From Lepiota brunneoincarnata (taxonomy: Eukaryota > Basidiomycota > Agaricomycetes > Agaricales > Agaricaceae), in assembly GCA_023014365.1 (NCBI GenBank), contig JAEBUN010000005.1:1116001-1180000 (forward strand): 64,000 nt of DNA, written 5' to 3'. Numbering within the stretch: the first letter of the stretch is position 1; each line of letters starts with the position of its first letter. The notes under the pieces are model-generated. The model worked only from the letters and a program-made list of their open reading frames with translations, did no database searches and had not been told where the DNA came from. Shown one piece after another: positions 44,555-55,674 of this stretch. The position numbers and the translations under genes are program-made.

Positions 44555-47500
44555 ATGTCTGCTCTGAATTCTGCTCAATTCGAGCAGGACGTCCAAAATG
44601 GCGTAAGTGCTATGGATACAACTCCAATCACTCAAGCCGTCGATCCCGCCTTTTTATCAACAATTCCGCCACCCCATTCGGAGTCCGCCCTTCAATGCCG
44701 ACTTCTCCAGAACTCCCAAATATATATCGACAAGCCTGATCCAGCCAACAGTGTCATGGCCCCCTTGCAGGTTCCTATACCCGAGCTTTCTTCCTCTGCC
44801 TTCATCACCCCAATGGACGCCATCGATGCTGCTGCCTCCCAAATACATACTGCATCCACTGCCTTCGTCGGTGATTTTGGCCCTCACGCCGACCCTTTTG
44901 CAATGGTTACACCCATAGAGGGCCCCATGAGCCTTGAGCTCTCTCCAACGAACCACACCCTATCGGCTTCACCGCCTCAGTCCCAGGTTCCATCACCAGG
45001 CATACATGGCTCGGCTTCTTCATATACTGCGGGCGTGACATCATCACTCGAATCTGCACTGGACCCGACAGGCGTCTCCATGGGTCGTAGTCGCGCAAAC
45101 ACTTCCGTTTCTCCTCCAGATAACCCCATTCCTTTCTCCCAAGTATCTGCCCAGGCAGTACTATCCATGTCCGTCGCATTCGCCACATCTGACCCTGTCG
45201 CACCAGAAGAAGCTGATGCTCTCGCTGCCACGGAACCTCACCGTGTTCTAGTCCCACTATTAAAGCAGTGAGTGACCTAATTCTCGCTCGGTTCTCGTCC
45301 CATCAATGAATCCTACCCCCCCCCCCCCCCCCTTTTTTTTTTCCCCTTTTCTAGCATCGCTCAAACAGCTGAATCGGCGGGGGAGGCACTGTCGAAGCAT
45401 GATGACGCTTCAGCAACATCGAAAGTCGACCACCTCAAAGCCACTATCTCAAGAGTGTCCGAGATGTTGGAACTGCTAACTGTGTCCAAATCAGATCAAT
45501 CGCGAAAGCGCTGTGCTGTTGAGTTGGAGGAAGAACGCACCGTGAAAGCTCTCAAAAGGGAACCCCCGGAGGATGTGCCCCTATCATTGCCTCAAATCGA
45601 TCCTTCCATGCCTGTTCCTGCAGAACAATCTCCAATATATCCTACGCCTCTGTCCGCATTGCCATTAGGTAGTGTCAGCCGACCCATCGCACCTCTGCCG
45701 CATTCACACTCACAGCCACCTTCGCGTGCGCCTACCCCCCCTAAGGGTTTGTTCCCGGCCCGTCCTTCATTCAGCCCTTCGAAATCCAACGTCGCATTGA
45801 CCTTCCCGGCCTTCCCACCCCCGTCCCCCGCCGTAGAGTTTCCTCCAGCTGCTTCTCCTTTTGTTGGTGTTCCCGCAGGACCTGTTACCCCCCAATGGAA
45901 TGAATCCACTGTTACAGCCACACGTCACCACCATTCTCTGTCCGCGGGTGCCATCGCATCATCACCTTTGGAAACGGTTTCTGTCACAGCTCCTGCAACT
46001 TCTGTGGGTCGCCCCCTGGAAGCAGTACCGGTGATCCCCCAGTCCATCACCGTGGGATCTGCGGGATCGACTATAAGTCCACCAATTGGACGAATGTCGC
46101 GCTCGGGCTCCATCACTGGCGTTCCTTACGGTAATACGTTTGCGTTCAATTATGTACCTAAAGAGACATCATCGTCATGGGCAGGCCTATCGCAACAAGC
46201 TCAAAATCAACCTCCTACGCCTCAAACTTCTCGGTCTCAATCGCAATCTAATTGGTACTTTGGGCCATCTGAACACTCTGCCCCCTCCGCGTCACCATCC
46301 ACAACTTCCGATGTTTCAAGTACGGTGCCCAACACGGCGCCTAATACCACGCGTAGTAGTCCGACAGACCCTGAAGACAATGATGACGAGAACGACTCGG
46401 ACGGAAGTGAAGGTCACCGGAAAGTGGCGATAAGCAAAAAGGCTAGTTCTTTGGATTCCTTGGTGGTCCAGAAGCTGAGCCTCATGCATAATACAGGCAT
46501 CTAACGATGACCATGGTGCCAGTGCATCCTCACCCTCATCTTCCGACGTCCCGGCCGAGTATCGAGCGGAAGTGGATAGGATTTTTTTTGAATATCTCAA
46601 TAAAATCTGTTCCAATCGTAGGTGTTCCCCGTGTGCGTGCTGCAAAGTCGAAGCCCATCGTCTCACTTTTCTCATTTGTTGCAAGTTGATGCTAGCGATT
46701 CTAAAGGGGAACCAATCCATCAAACACTTATGGCGAAGAAAATGCAGCGTCTGGATGAATCTCCGGATTTTCGGCCTTTCAAGTTCCGTATTCAGGCTTT
46801 TACCCTGGCTTTCTTGGAGGAGGTGGGTAAAATTCACGGTCGAGGACCGTCCCGTCTCCTGCGAGACAATTTGATTGGTGCTCAATCGTGATCTTTTTGA
46901 TAGCTTGCCAGGCAAGGGTACCCTGAGGAAAAGATTCCGATGAAGAAGGCGAGTCTCCTGCTGCGGTGCCGTCTCCGTTCTTCCCGCTAAAGTGGACTAC
47001 CAGGTTCGGAATTATCTCTGGCGTCAACCGCATATCTTGCGATTTAACGAAGATGGGAAGAAGGCCAAATCAAAGGGAAATCATATATGGAATATTGAAG
47101 CAAAAAAGGCGGGAGATGGGCATTGGGAATTTAGGCCCTTTCATCGAAAACTGGCGGGAACACCCCCCAGTGTGGCTTACTGCAGTTTGCGGTGGTCGTG
47201 GACTCCGCGCATCTGGGATCCTCAAGCTTCTTGGCAGAACGTACCTGTGACCTATAGCTCCCCTAATCTCCCCTCTTGGCTATCGTGGAAGGACGACGTT
47301 CTCTCTGGAATACCGCCGCCTGACGCCGAGAATTGCACCATCACGGTGGATGCGAAGGTAGATTCTTTCACCAGTGATTCTGTGGAAAGCCCGTAATCAA
47401 ATTCTCGCAGTTTGTGATTGATGGGCAAGAAGGCCACCTCTCGCACACCTTCAACCTCACCATCGCACCTGTTTCATCAATCGATACCACCTCGTTTTCT

Positions 47501-48244
47501 CGCTCCCGGCGACCCTCGTTGGTCGGTGAACCACCGAAACGAAGCACAAGCGACTCTGCACTCTTCCAAGCTCCACAACGGTACGTCACCTTCCCCGTTT
47601 TATCAACCTGCATTTATTTTGGTTCCTCGGGAACTTCCAGAGCCAAAGCACGTGGTCTGCCTGCCCCTCTTGAATCTGCTGACACACGCGTCATCCGTGT
47701 ATTGCAAACGGCCGCACAACGTGTCACAGAGGAAGCAGAGTCACAATTAGTGTCGGCTTCCCCGCCCAAACACGACCTACAAGATCTCGTTAAACAAAAA
47801 CACGTATTGGACCAAACGGTTGATGCATATGACAAGGCGTTGTCCGGCCACGGTCGCAACGAAACAAACCTATTGGCAGCCGCAGCCCAAAACGTTGTCG
47901 TGCAGGCCGCGCACAAAGTCTACGCAGATCGAGGCGGCGGCGTTCCCCATCCCCAAAGCGAAGCCGCCATACAGAGCGTTACCGTCGGAGAGTTAACCGA
48001 AGTCACTCAGGACGCGATCGCCAGGGCCGTCAGGAGAAATGGAACCGGCTCTACTGAAGTCGATATCGTTGTGACCGCAGCTGGTATCATTAAATCGGAA
48101 TCCGACGCTGCATCAGTAGCACACAATCAAGTGATTCCGCAACAGATTCGTTCCCTATCTACGGGAACTTTACCTACAAGGCCGAACCCAACCTTGATCA
48201 ACAGCTACCCTATTAATCTCTCTCCACTTCCCGAGTATTCCTAA
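44555..48244 (+). CDS. Large basidiomycete protein: disordered N-half, coiled coil, Ig-like C-terminal domain
   Basis: No named family recognised. About 1,050 residues. The first 600 are Ser/Pro/Thr-rich and disordered (SELSPTNHTLSASPPQSQVP type), with a predicted helix IAQTAESAGEAL..ATISRVSEMLELLTVSKSD. A conserved-looking part follows: VPAEYRAEVDRIFFEYLNKI, MAKKMQRLDESPDFRPFKFR, LARQGYPEEKIPMKK/VRNYLWRQPHILRF and PFHRKLAGTPPSVAYCSLRW. Then comes an Ig/cadherin-like fold (LPSWLSWKDDVLSGIPPPDA..FVIDGQEGHLSHTFNLTIAP) and an Ala/Val-rich helical C-terminus. The intron before IAQTAE contains C17T10. The intron at 46949-47003 starts GC (gcgagt). There is no signal peptide, so the Ig fold is probably intracellular, as in some transcription factors. 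Confidence 0.72.
45316..45342 (+). repeat. C17-T10 homopolymer pair inside an intron
   Basis: Seventeen C then ten T within the first intron, serving as its polypyrimidine tract just before the ctag acceptor at about 45354. Length is probably variable between strains and hard to sequence. Confidence 0.9.
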
Positions 48245-48530
48245 TTATTTCCTCTTTTTTTTTTTTTACTCAAGGTACACTGGCAATTGTCAAGGACTTT
48301 CAAATTTTACTCTTTCCTATCTTTTTGGTCATGTGTGTGTGGTATTTTCTCTTTTTTGGGCAAGTCATTTCTAAGGCTTGAAGTGTACTCTTTCTCCTCT
48401 TTTGTTTGATTATACATGGGACTCTGCTTTGTGATTTGTTATCTTGCAATGCTTCTTTGTGATCTTAGAACTCACCCACATTCTGATTCTCTCCTTCCAT
48501 GGGTTCTTTGGGGATTTTGTAGTCTTAATA

Positions 48531-51500
48531 TCATACGAAGAGTGTATCACATACTGTACATGCAACAGCATCATATGCATTCACCAGTGTGCAAGCAGAA
48601 CAGACCTTCTCAGTCAATGTTGTTGAACACATATGCGGCCCATTTTCGCGCGAGCTATGGGAATGGTCTCGCTCAGGGTCGTGCTCGCTGACTCCACCAG
48701 AGAGAAGCGTCCCCCCGAATCCTCGTTCTGCCTCTCTGTATTGTCTTTTGGTGGGTCGCCCCTCGTCGGAATCAATATCGATCTCATGGACCTCGGCCTG
48801 TTCTCGCAACTCCAGGACTTCATCGGCAAATATTTCAAGAGAATCCACTGTTGTTTCATTATCATCAAGTTCTTGCCCTCGAAAGAAGAGTCGTTGGCAG
48901 ATGGTGGGTATCTTGAACCCTTCCTGGATCTACCGTCACATTGAGTTAGCCTTCTTAAGCCTGACATTCCCAAACCATTTATACACGTACTTTCACTTTG
49001 ATGTCTTTTACCGTCGTCATCTTCGTGACCGCGAATCTCCGTTTCTCATTCTCGCGCGCTTCACGACGTCTTTTCGATTGACGTGTATTGTTCCTATTTG
49101 CGTATGTGACGATGGGCTGACGGTTTGTCGATGTGTCCGACTTCTTTCCACGAAGGAGTTGGACCGTTATGTCCGTGCTTACCCACTCCGTTTTCCTGGG
49201 GCAGTCATCGCTCATTGGGATTGTGAATAAATATAGTAAAAGTGACGACGCACCTTTTAAGACGGCACGCCTCGCAGGTAGGAATGTCGGATTTGTACAA
49301 TCTCCCATCACCATCATCCTGAGCATCCCTAAGACTGATCAGAGGGCCACTGTCATACCTGAGAAGGAATTGGATATTGTAAGCAACGTGGTCCGAATGG
49401 GACATGGTAGGTATTAATAACAGCTTACAGAGCTTCAAGGATTTCCCAATCGCTTCGACGAATTATGTTCACAGTCACTTCGATGTCCGAAGGACAGTTG
49501 GGATCAAAAACGAGTAGCTCATGTTCACACAAGAAGGTGGAGTTGTCAACTCGATTAGGTCGCAAATTTTCCGCCGGGTTGTTCAGCCAAGAAAGCCAGC
49601 CCTTATAGAAATTGATGGGTACGATGGTGTAGGCGCCTTCGTTCCCGGCAAACGTCGTGCCTTCGTACATGTGTTTGAGCAATGCCTATAATAAAAAAGA
49701 ATGGTCAGTAATCTAATTATTGGACAACAGCATGGTATACTTTTTCCTCGTCCGCACGTCGTCTCGATTCCCGCTTGTCTTCCTTTGAGATGTGGGCTAA
49801 GGCTTCACATACGACACAAGGTTCCGCGTCGCTGCGTATTGGATCCCACGAGGGAAATAGTCCGTTAAAAAGCCGAACCGCCTGTGGGGTTTTTAACGTT
49901 CGTGAGATGGCCATGAGGTAACGATTAGCTGTACCTCTCCAGATATGCTTCGTCGGTTGAGGCTACTGAGTGACAGTGAGCCATGCTCACACCGTACATC
50001 TTCCCCATATCCAGGTGAGTCAGGGCTTGGGTCATCTTCAGATAACTTGTGCATCCTCGGTTTCAAAAGCCTCCAATCTACGAGGTTCAGCGAAAACCCG
50101 ACTTCGCGAAAGCAAGTTACTAACCTCTGAGCCACTTCTTGGATATCCAATATCCTAGAGAGCCTTCTTTCACCTCGGAGATCTCGTCGAACTCCTTCAC
50201 TAGTCTGGGATGTTCAATGTTGTAAAGTCTTTCTGCAAGCTACAAGTAAATTGATGAGGATAGCTTGGACGAAACAGGAAGATACCTTTGAACTCCATGA
50301 CTACACAGTCATTGCACACGTCCTGCGGTGAAGGCCGGTAAATATCTCTATATTGTGTAAGTTCAGCCATTTTGTGATAGGCGACCTGTGATATTTATTA
50401 GCTTGGTACCTACGGACGGGAGGAATGAAATACTCGTTTAATGCGCTTCATATTTTTTGCTTTATTTGGGTCCAACTTCTTGTGGATGCACAAGATATTA
50501 TCATCGAAGAACGGGTATTCATTGAGCGATTCCCGAGACTCTGTTTCTAGTCTGGCATTGTCGATATCTGGTGAAGCTTTAGCTAGGTTTATGCAATCTC
50601 TGCTTAACCATGCCCGCAGCCACTGTTGGCTTAGAATAACAGAATCCTGGATACCATGAAATTAGACATGCTTCTTGCTCCCCAGCAGCCTAACCTACGT
50701 CTGCGGCCGATGTTGCGTTCCAACTCCTATATAGGTTCATGACTTGCTCGCGGATTGATTGAAATCGTGCTTTGACGGCTTGTTCGCTGACGATACAAAT
50801 GAGATTAATTGCCTCTAGTGCTGTCGCTCCTACCTATGAGCATATGTGCTGCAGTCCTCTTCGTGAGTTTTGTTTAGAGTATGAACCAGCTCGAGCGCCT
50901 TTTGTGGAAGTTTGGAGGCCTTTTGGTCCTTGGCGTTCTGATGACCTTTACGCACATAAATAAGCATGTACGCATCTTTGGAGGAAATCATCCTGATCAT
51001 AGCGTCATCGATGGATATATGTTCTCCTGATCCAGGAGCCCACCTTGACACTGGAGGTTTTGATTGACTGAGGGTTAACGCTCAGCTATTGAACCAGAAG
51101 CACAGTGTCCTCCAACTTACTTCAACTCAACTTCCTCGTCGCTGACAATCCTGCGCTTCTTCTTCACGGGTTGCTTCTTTAGTTTACTTTGACTCGGAGT
51201 CAGCCACAGGGGCAAGCCTGCAATTAGAACATGTTACCTGGAAGACTCCTCATCCGCCTCACTCGGTGGCTTTTTGTCACCCAGTGTCCGGATTTTTGTC
51301 ACAATTTCATCGTTGAATTGGAACCACGATTGTCTCCTAGTAACCTGTCATACCAGCATTGGTTGTTTTTCCATAGATAAACGCACTCTGTGTCGTAGAC
51401 TTGTGCTTCGTAATGACCATGATAGGCGCTTTGCCCCTTGTGCAGCAATATGCCCTGTAACTCGTATGTGTCACCATCTCCGTCTCTTTGTGTGCCGTAC

Positions 51501-53050
51501 TTCAGAAATTGACTCATATCCAGTGCTCTGGGAAACGAGACCGTATATTTTGACTTTCTCCTCTCCATAGTAGAGGAGTCATATACGAAGCGGAGTAGGG
51601 AAAAATGCAGGACCGGTGGCAGTTGTCTGAGTTCCGTGTATCTGGTTGCATCCTGCAGGCCATCACACTGGGGACAGCGATATCTAGAATCTGATTAGTC
51701 ATATATCTGCTGGTGGTACCGCCCATACTGATTGTCCCCTGTCAGATTCTCCTCCTGTAGCAATCTTGTAATGCAATCCTCAAGGTTTGAGTTCCCCTGC
51801 TAGACGTTAGATGTGAATGGCTGATAATAAACGATGTACCTCGAATCTGATCTCTATCTCTAAGAAATTCGTTGACCTTTCGGAGCGGTATTGGCACGTG
51901 TCACAAATTGTACCATACACCTGTGTCCCTTGAAACTTCAGGCGGTCAAGGCTTTTGAACGCGATGAATGCGGCAACAAACCTGATCAGAAACTAACGAC
52001 TGTAACTCTGGCACGGATTGCTTCCTAAATTCAGCGTCTAGGTGAGATATGAAGAGTTTAGAGAACCTGGGTAAGACATGAGCAGGCGTCCAACGTTATG
52101 CCTAGAAATTTTACTCTTGGGCATCTTGTTGTTCCGCTGTCCGCAGCTGTAGGCTCTCTACGAGAGATGTTGGGTTGAAGACACTGCACGAACTTTCCTG
52201 CAATGCAGCGAAGGTCACCTGCAGCTGAAAAAGGGGAGAATCCTGAAAACCTGTGAACGCAAAGACGAAACCAGGATCACATGTCGCACCTTGAATCCTC
52301 TTTCTTCAGTGGGTTGGCAGTCGTAAACCCCATTTCGAAAGGCAAGATTTCGAAACCAAACCTCCACCTGGTATGAAAGTCATGCGAGACAAAGAGACAG
52401 GTGAACATACCTGTAAAGAAGCATTGGCATAACATGTAGCTCCTAGGTTCTGGGCGGAAGTGCTAAGTGGCAAGCAGGCAAACTTGAATTTTGATATGTA
52501 CCTTCAATCCCACGGGAAGTTCTGGGTCCCGACTGTCCTGCAACGGGTTGTGACCGAGCGCTGCCGCGCTCAAGAAATCTCGCAGTACATCCTCTAGTAC
52601 ACATCGATACGGTGAATTGTGTTGGCTGGAACATACAAGTGGTTACATACCCTCACACTCCCACTTGTCCTGTCCGAGGTAATTCAGACAATTTGAATTA
52701 TCTTTGCAAAACTTCTTGGAGCATTTCTCCTCTTCGTCGGATATCACAATGACATCTTCTGCGGTATCACCTTTGGCAGGTTCTTGCAGTCCTGTTAACA
52801 TCTGAGGTAGTTTTGTACGCGATATCGCATATTTGTTGGCGCAAAAAGGATTGTCGTTCTTTTCTGAGAACCCACATGCGATAAGCCGGTGCTCCTGAGT
52901 GATGTCCGCGGGTCGCGAAACCTCGGAGCCAACCCAAGACCAGAAGGCGGACTGTGTGTTTCTGATAGGTACTAGGTACCGCTTAAGGGACTCGCCGGGG
53001 GCAAGACCCTTTTCCAGCACGGGGCTGCGCTTGCGACGCCTCGGAGGCAT
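48531..53050 (-). CDS. Ubiquitin hydrolase, USP48/UBP26 type, with Ubl and RanBP2 zinc finger
   Basis: Cysteine protease removing ubiquitin. Start MPPRRRKRSPVLEKGLAPGE at 53050. The N-terminal Cys box NSNCLNYLGQDKWE is typical of USP48. The catalytic Cys box NLGATCYANASLQVWFRNLA spans an intron near 52440. Further on come EQQDAQEFSKLFISHL, the zinc site CDTC..RCPQCDG, LPPVLHFSLLRFVYD, then YELQGILLHKGQSAYHGHYE with the catalytic histidine and SWFQFNDEIVTKI. Middle DUSP-like segments hold YMLIYVRKG and WLSWLNNPAENLRP. The C-terminus has a ubiquitin-like fold (MTTVKDIKVKV, FKIPTICQRLFFRGQELDDN) and ends in VCSACTLVNAYDAVACTVCD, a RanBP2-type zinc finger. Fifteen or more introns; the catalytic frame looks intact. 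Confidence 0.88.
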
Positions 53051-53175
53051 TGTCAGGCGTGTCGAAAGTGTTTATGCGCGTGAAGGCAGGGTGAACAATC
53101 AAACAAAACGGGTAATGATTTTGGGTCGGAACTAACGTCACGACGGCCGTCACCTCCTCCTGCTCATACTTTGCT
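53051..53175. promoter_or_regulatory. 125-bp bidirectional promoter, USP48/GAA1
   Basis: Two outward-facing starts 125 bp apart. No TATA box on either strand. If GAA1 starts at the internal ATG (MFKPGG, about 53239) the spacer would be near 190 bp. Confidence 0.5.
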
Positions 53176-55625
53176 ATGGACGGGGAACCTCTCCTTAATA
53201 CTTCGTTCCCACAACGGGCACTATCCAGATTAAAGCAAATGTTCAAGCCAGGAGGCACCACTACCGCGAAACGGCTGCGTAGGCGCCAGGCGCTGATCTC
53301 CTTGTTTACCCGTTATCTTTCACAGCTCATGTGTGTAACCAGTTCTCTGTTCTCAGGCGCCTCCAAGCCTCACTTCTGAATAGAATTGTGTTTCTGGCTG
53401 CTGGGTATCTGTGGTTGTTGGTGTTGCCGTCCCCTAGGCTTGGTCGGGGGACCTATATCGACGAGAATGCGCTCCAGCCTAGCCAGGTACTGCCTCCATT
53501 CTGTAGGTCGTGTGACGCTAACGACTGGAATTCTTTCAGGTGAACACATATTGGAGCTGGGGGGATGTCCATGCTGCAGATAAGTACTTGGAATCGGTGG
53601 AATATTTGAGAGATTCCAATGCAACCAGTGAACAGTGAGTGTCCCGTGGCTAGACCCGCGCTGGAGAGACTCAACGAATTATAGGCGAGCCCAATTTTTT
53701 ATGAATGAGTTTTTCAAACTTGGGCTGCTCTCGGCTACGCAGAAATATTCCTTTGCGGCAAGACCATGCGCCCAGGTGGGTTGTCTCAACTCCCTATCAT
53801 TCTTCGTGTCTGAGTCTATTACAGGGGAATAATGGCACAAATGCCTACGCTGTTTTGACTTCGCCTCGGGGGCCTCACAACGAAGCAATGATAATTAGTG
53901 CGTCTTGGCTGAGCAGGACAGGGGAAGGGAACGGCACCTTGAACCTTCGAGGTGTATCAATCGTTCTTGCGTTGGCCAATTTTCTGAAAAGTGAGTACTC
54001 GGGCATCTCCAAAGCGGGTCGCTGATAATGCATGTTCTCAGAATACTCCCTATGGGCGAAGGATATTGTTTTTGTCATCAGCGATGGTTATCTTGATGGA
54101 ATGCATGCCTGGTTGAGTACGTATCACGGTGTTTCTCAGTTGAGTACGTCTACGGCACCGTAGGATCCAAAACGAACGCCTATCCTTTACCTGTCATAGA
54201 TATCAACGCAGAGCCCCTGGAAACAGCATCTGGTGTAATATGGACGGCCCTCAATATCGACTATCCAGGGCATTCTTTTTCCCACCTCGGACTTTTCTTT
54301 GGTGAACCCCATTTTACACGCAAACCAATGACGTTTACTGAACTAGGCTTTCAGAGGGTCTAAATGGCAGGCTTCCGAACCAAGATTTGTTGAATTCCGT
54401 TCAACGAATTTCTCATTATACCGGGCAAGTACCAGTGACAATATATGATCACCTCGACTGGCGAGATCCTTCTGTTCGACCGACCGAGCTGACCTTCTTG
54501 CCTGCCCTTCTACGCCACAAGCCTGAAATCAGGGAGTTTGCTTATCGAGCTAAAAATATACTCCGACATGTTGGGTATCAAGCAAGGGGGAAAGCAAGCG
54601 GTGTTCATGGACTTTATCATCAGTATGTGTCAGTGTCCCTACAGCGAATGTATCCTCATAAAATCCAGGTTCCGCATAGACGCTATCACTCTATTCGCTG
54701 TACCAGCCACAGGGCCTCATGGCTTCCATGCTCTTGGACGGTGAGAACCCGTCCATTTTTTTTTTCTAACCGCTGACTCACGCCGATCATACCCAGTATT
54801 ATAGAATCAAGTCTTCGCACGATGAACAATCTTCTTGAACGCCTTCATGCATCATTCTTCTTTTTCATTCTTACAGCACCTGATCATTTCATGAAGATTG
54901 GGAGTTACCTACCTAGCGCAATCCTGATTAGCGTTGCGATGATGTTTCGAGGGTTGCGATGTTGGGTGGATGCCGGATGGAAGTCCGATCGACCTCACGG
55001 GCATCGGAGCGATCTGTCCCCCAGAATTGTTGTATGGTCCAGACGATCTCGTCCTGTGCTGCACGCTCTGGGCACGATGCTTTCGACCCATCTCCTCGGA
55101 ACCGCTTTATTTTTCGTCGTGAGAAGCCCGTGGTTCTCAGATAACCGAGTGGTCAGCTCCCTTCAATATACAATTGACCCAATTATTCACGGCTATTTAT
55201 AGTTCAACCCACCCCTTGTTGCATCAGCATTTGCGATAGCTTCGCTTGCGGCATTGGCACTCCCTTACCCACACGGTCAAGACATCGCCCCCAGGTGGCA
55301 GGTCTTGAAAGCCCTTAATCTATGCCTCGCAGCGACCGTAATATCCGCTATCACAGTGCTCAACTTTTCACTCGCCGCGTTACTGGCTGTCACACTAGGA
55401 CTCCCATTGTCTCTTGCATCCCCTGTCTATTCAAAGCTGCAGCGCTGGTTCAAAACCATCTCATACATTCTCCTTGCTTCAGGGTGGCTGTTCTTCCACG
55501 AAGAAACACAGGATGCGATATGGCAATGGGAAGTACTATCGGTGTGGTTCGCTCCTTTTATATGTCTTATCTACACTCCTCTGGTCATCCAAGCGAGCAT
55601 TATATGTGCATCGTCGCCCCAGTGA
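53176..55625 (+). CDS. GAA1: GPI transamidase subunit GAA1 (GPAA1)
   Basis: ER membrane subunit of the complex that attaches GPI anchors. N-terminus RLKQMFKPGGTTTAKRLRRR, first membrane helix after an intron: YLSQL/IIVFLAAGYLWLLVLPSP, RLGRGTYIDENALQP. The lumenal peptidase-like domain reads VNTYWSWGDVHAADKYLESV, GNNGTNAYAVLTSPRGPHNE, FVISDGYLDGMHAWLSTYHG and NILRHVGYQARGKASGVHGL, then FRIDAITLFAVPATGPHGFH. Next come LERLHASFFFFILTAPDHFM and a run of C-terminal membrane helices ending at 55625. The start could be 53176 or the internal ATG at about 53239. Eight or more introns. Ends 49 bp from the TAF7 stop on the other strand. Confidence 0.94.
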
Positions 55626-55674
55626 CATAATACACGTCTAATACGATTCACGAAGCCCAACTCTATGACACCTC

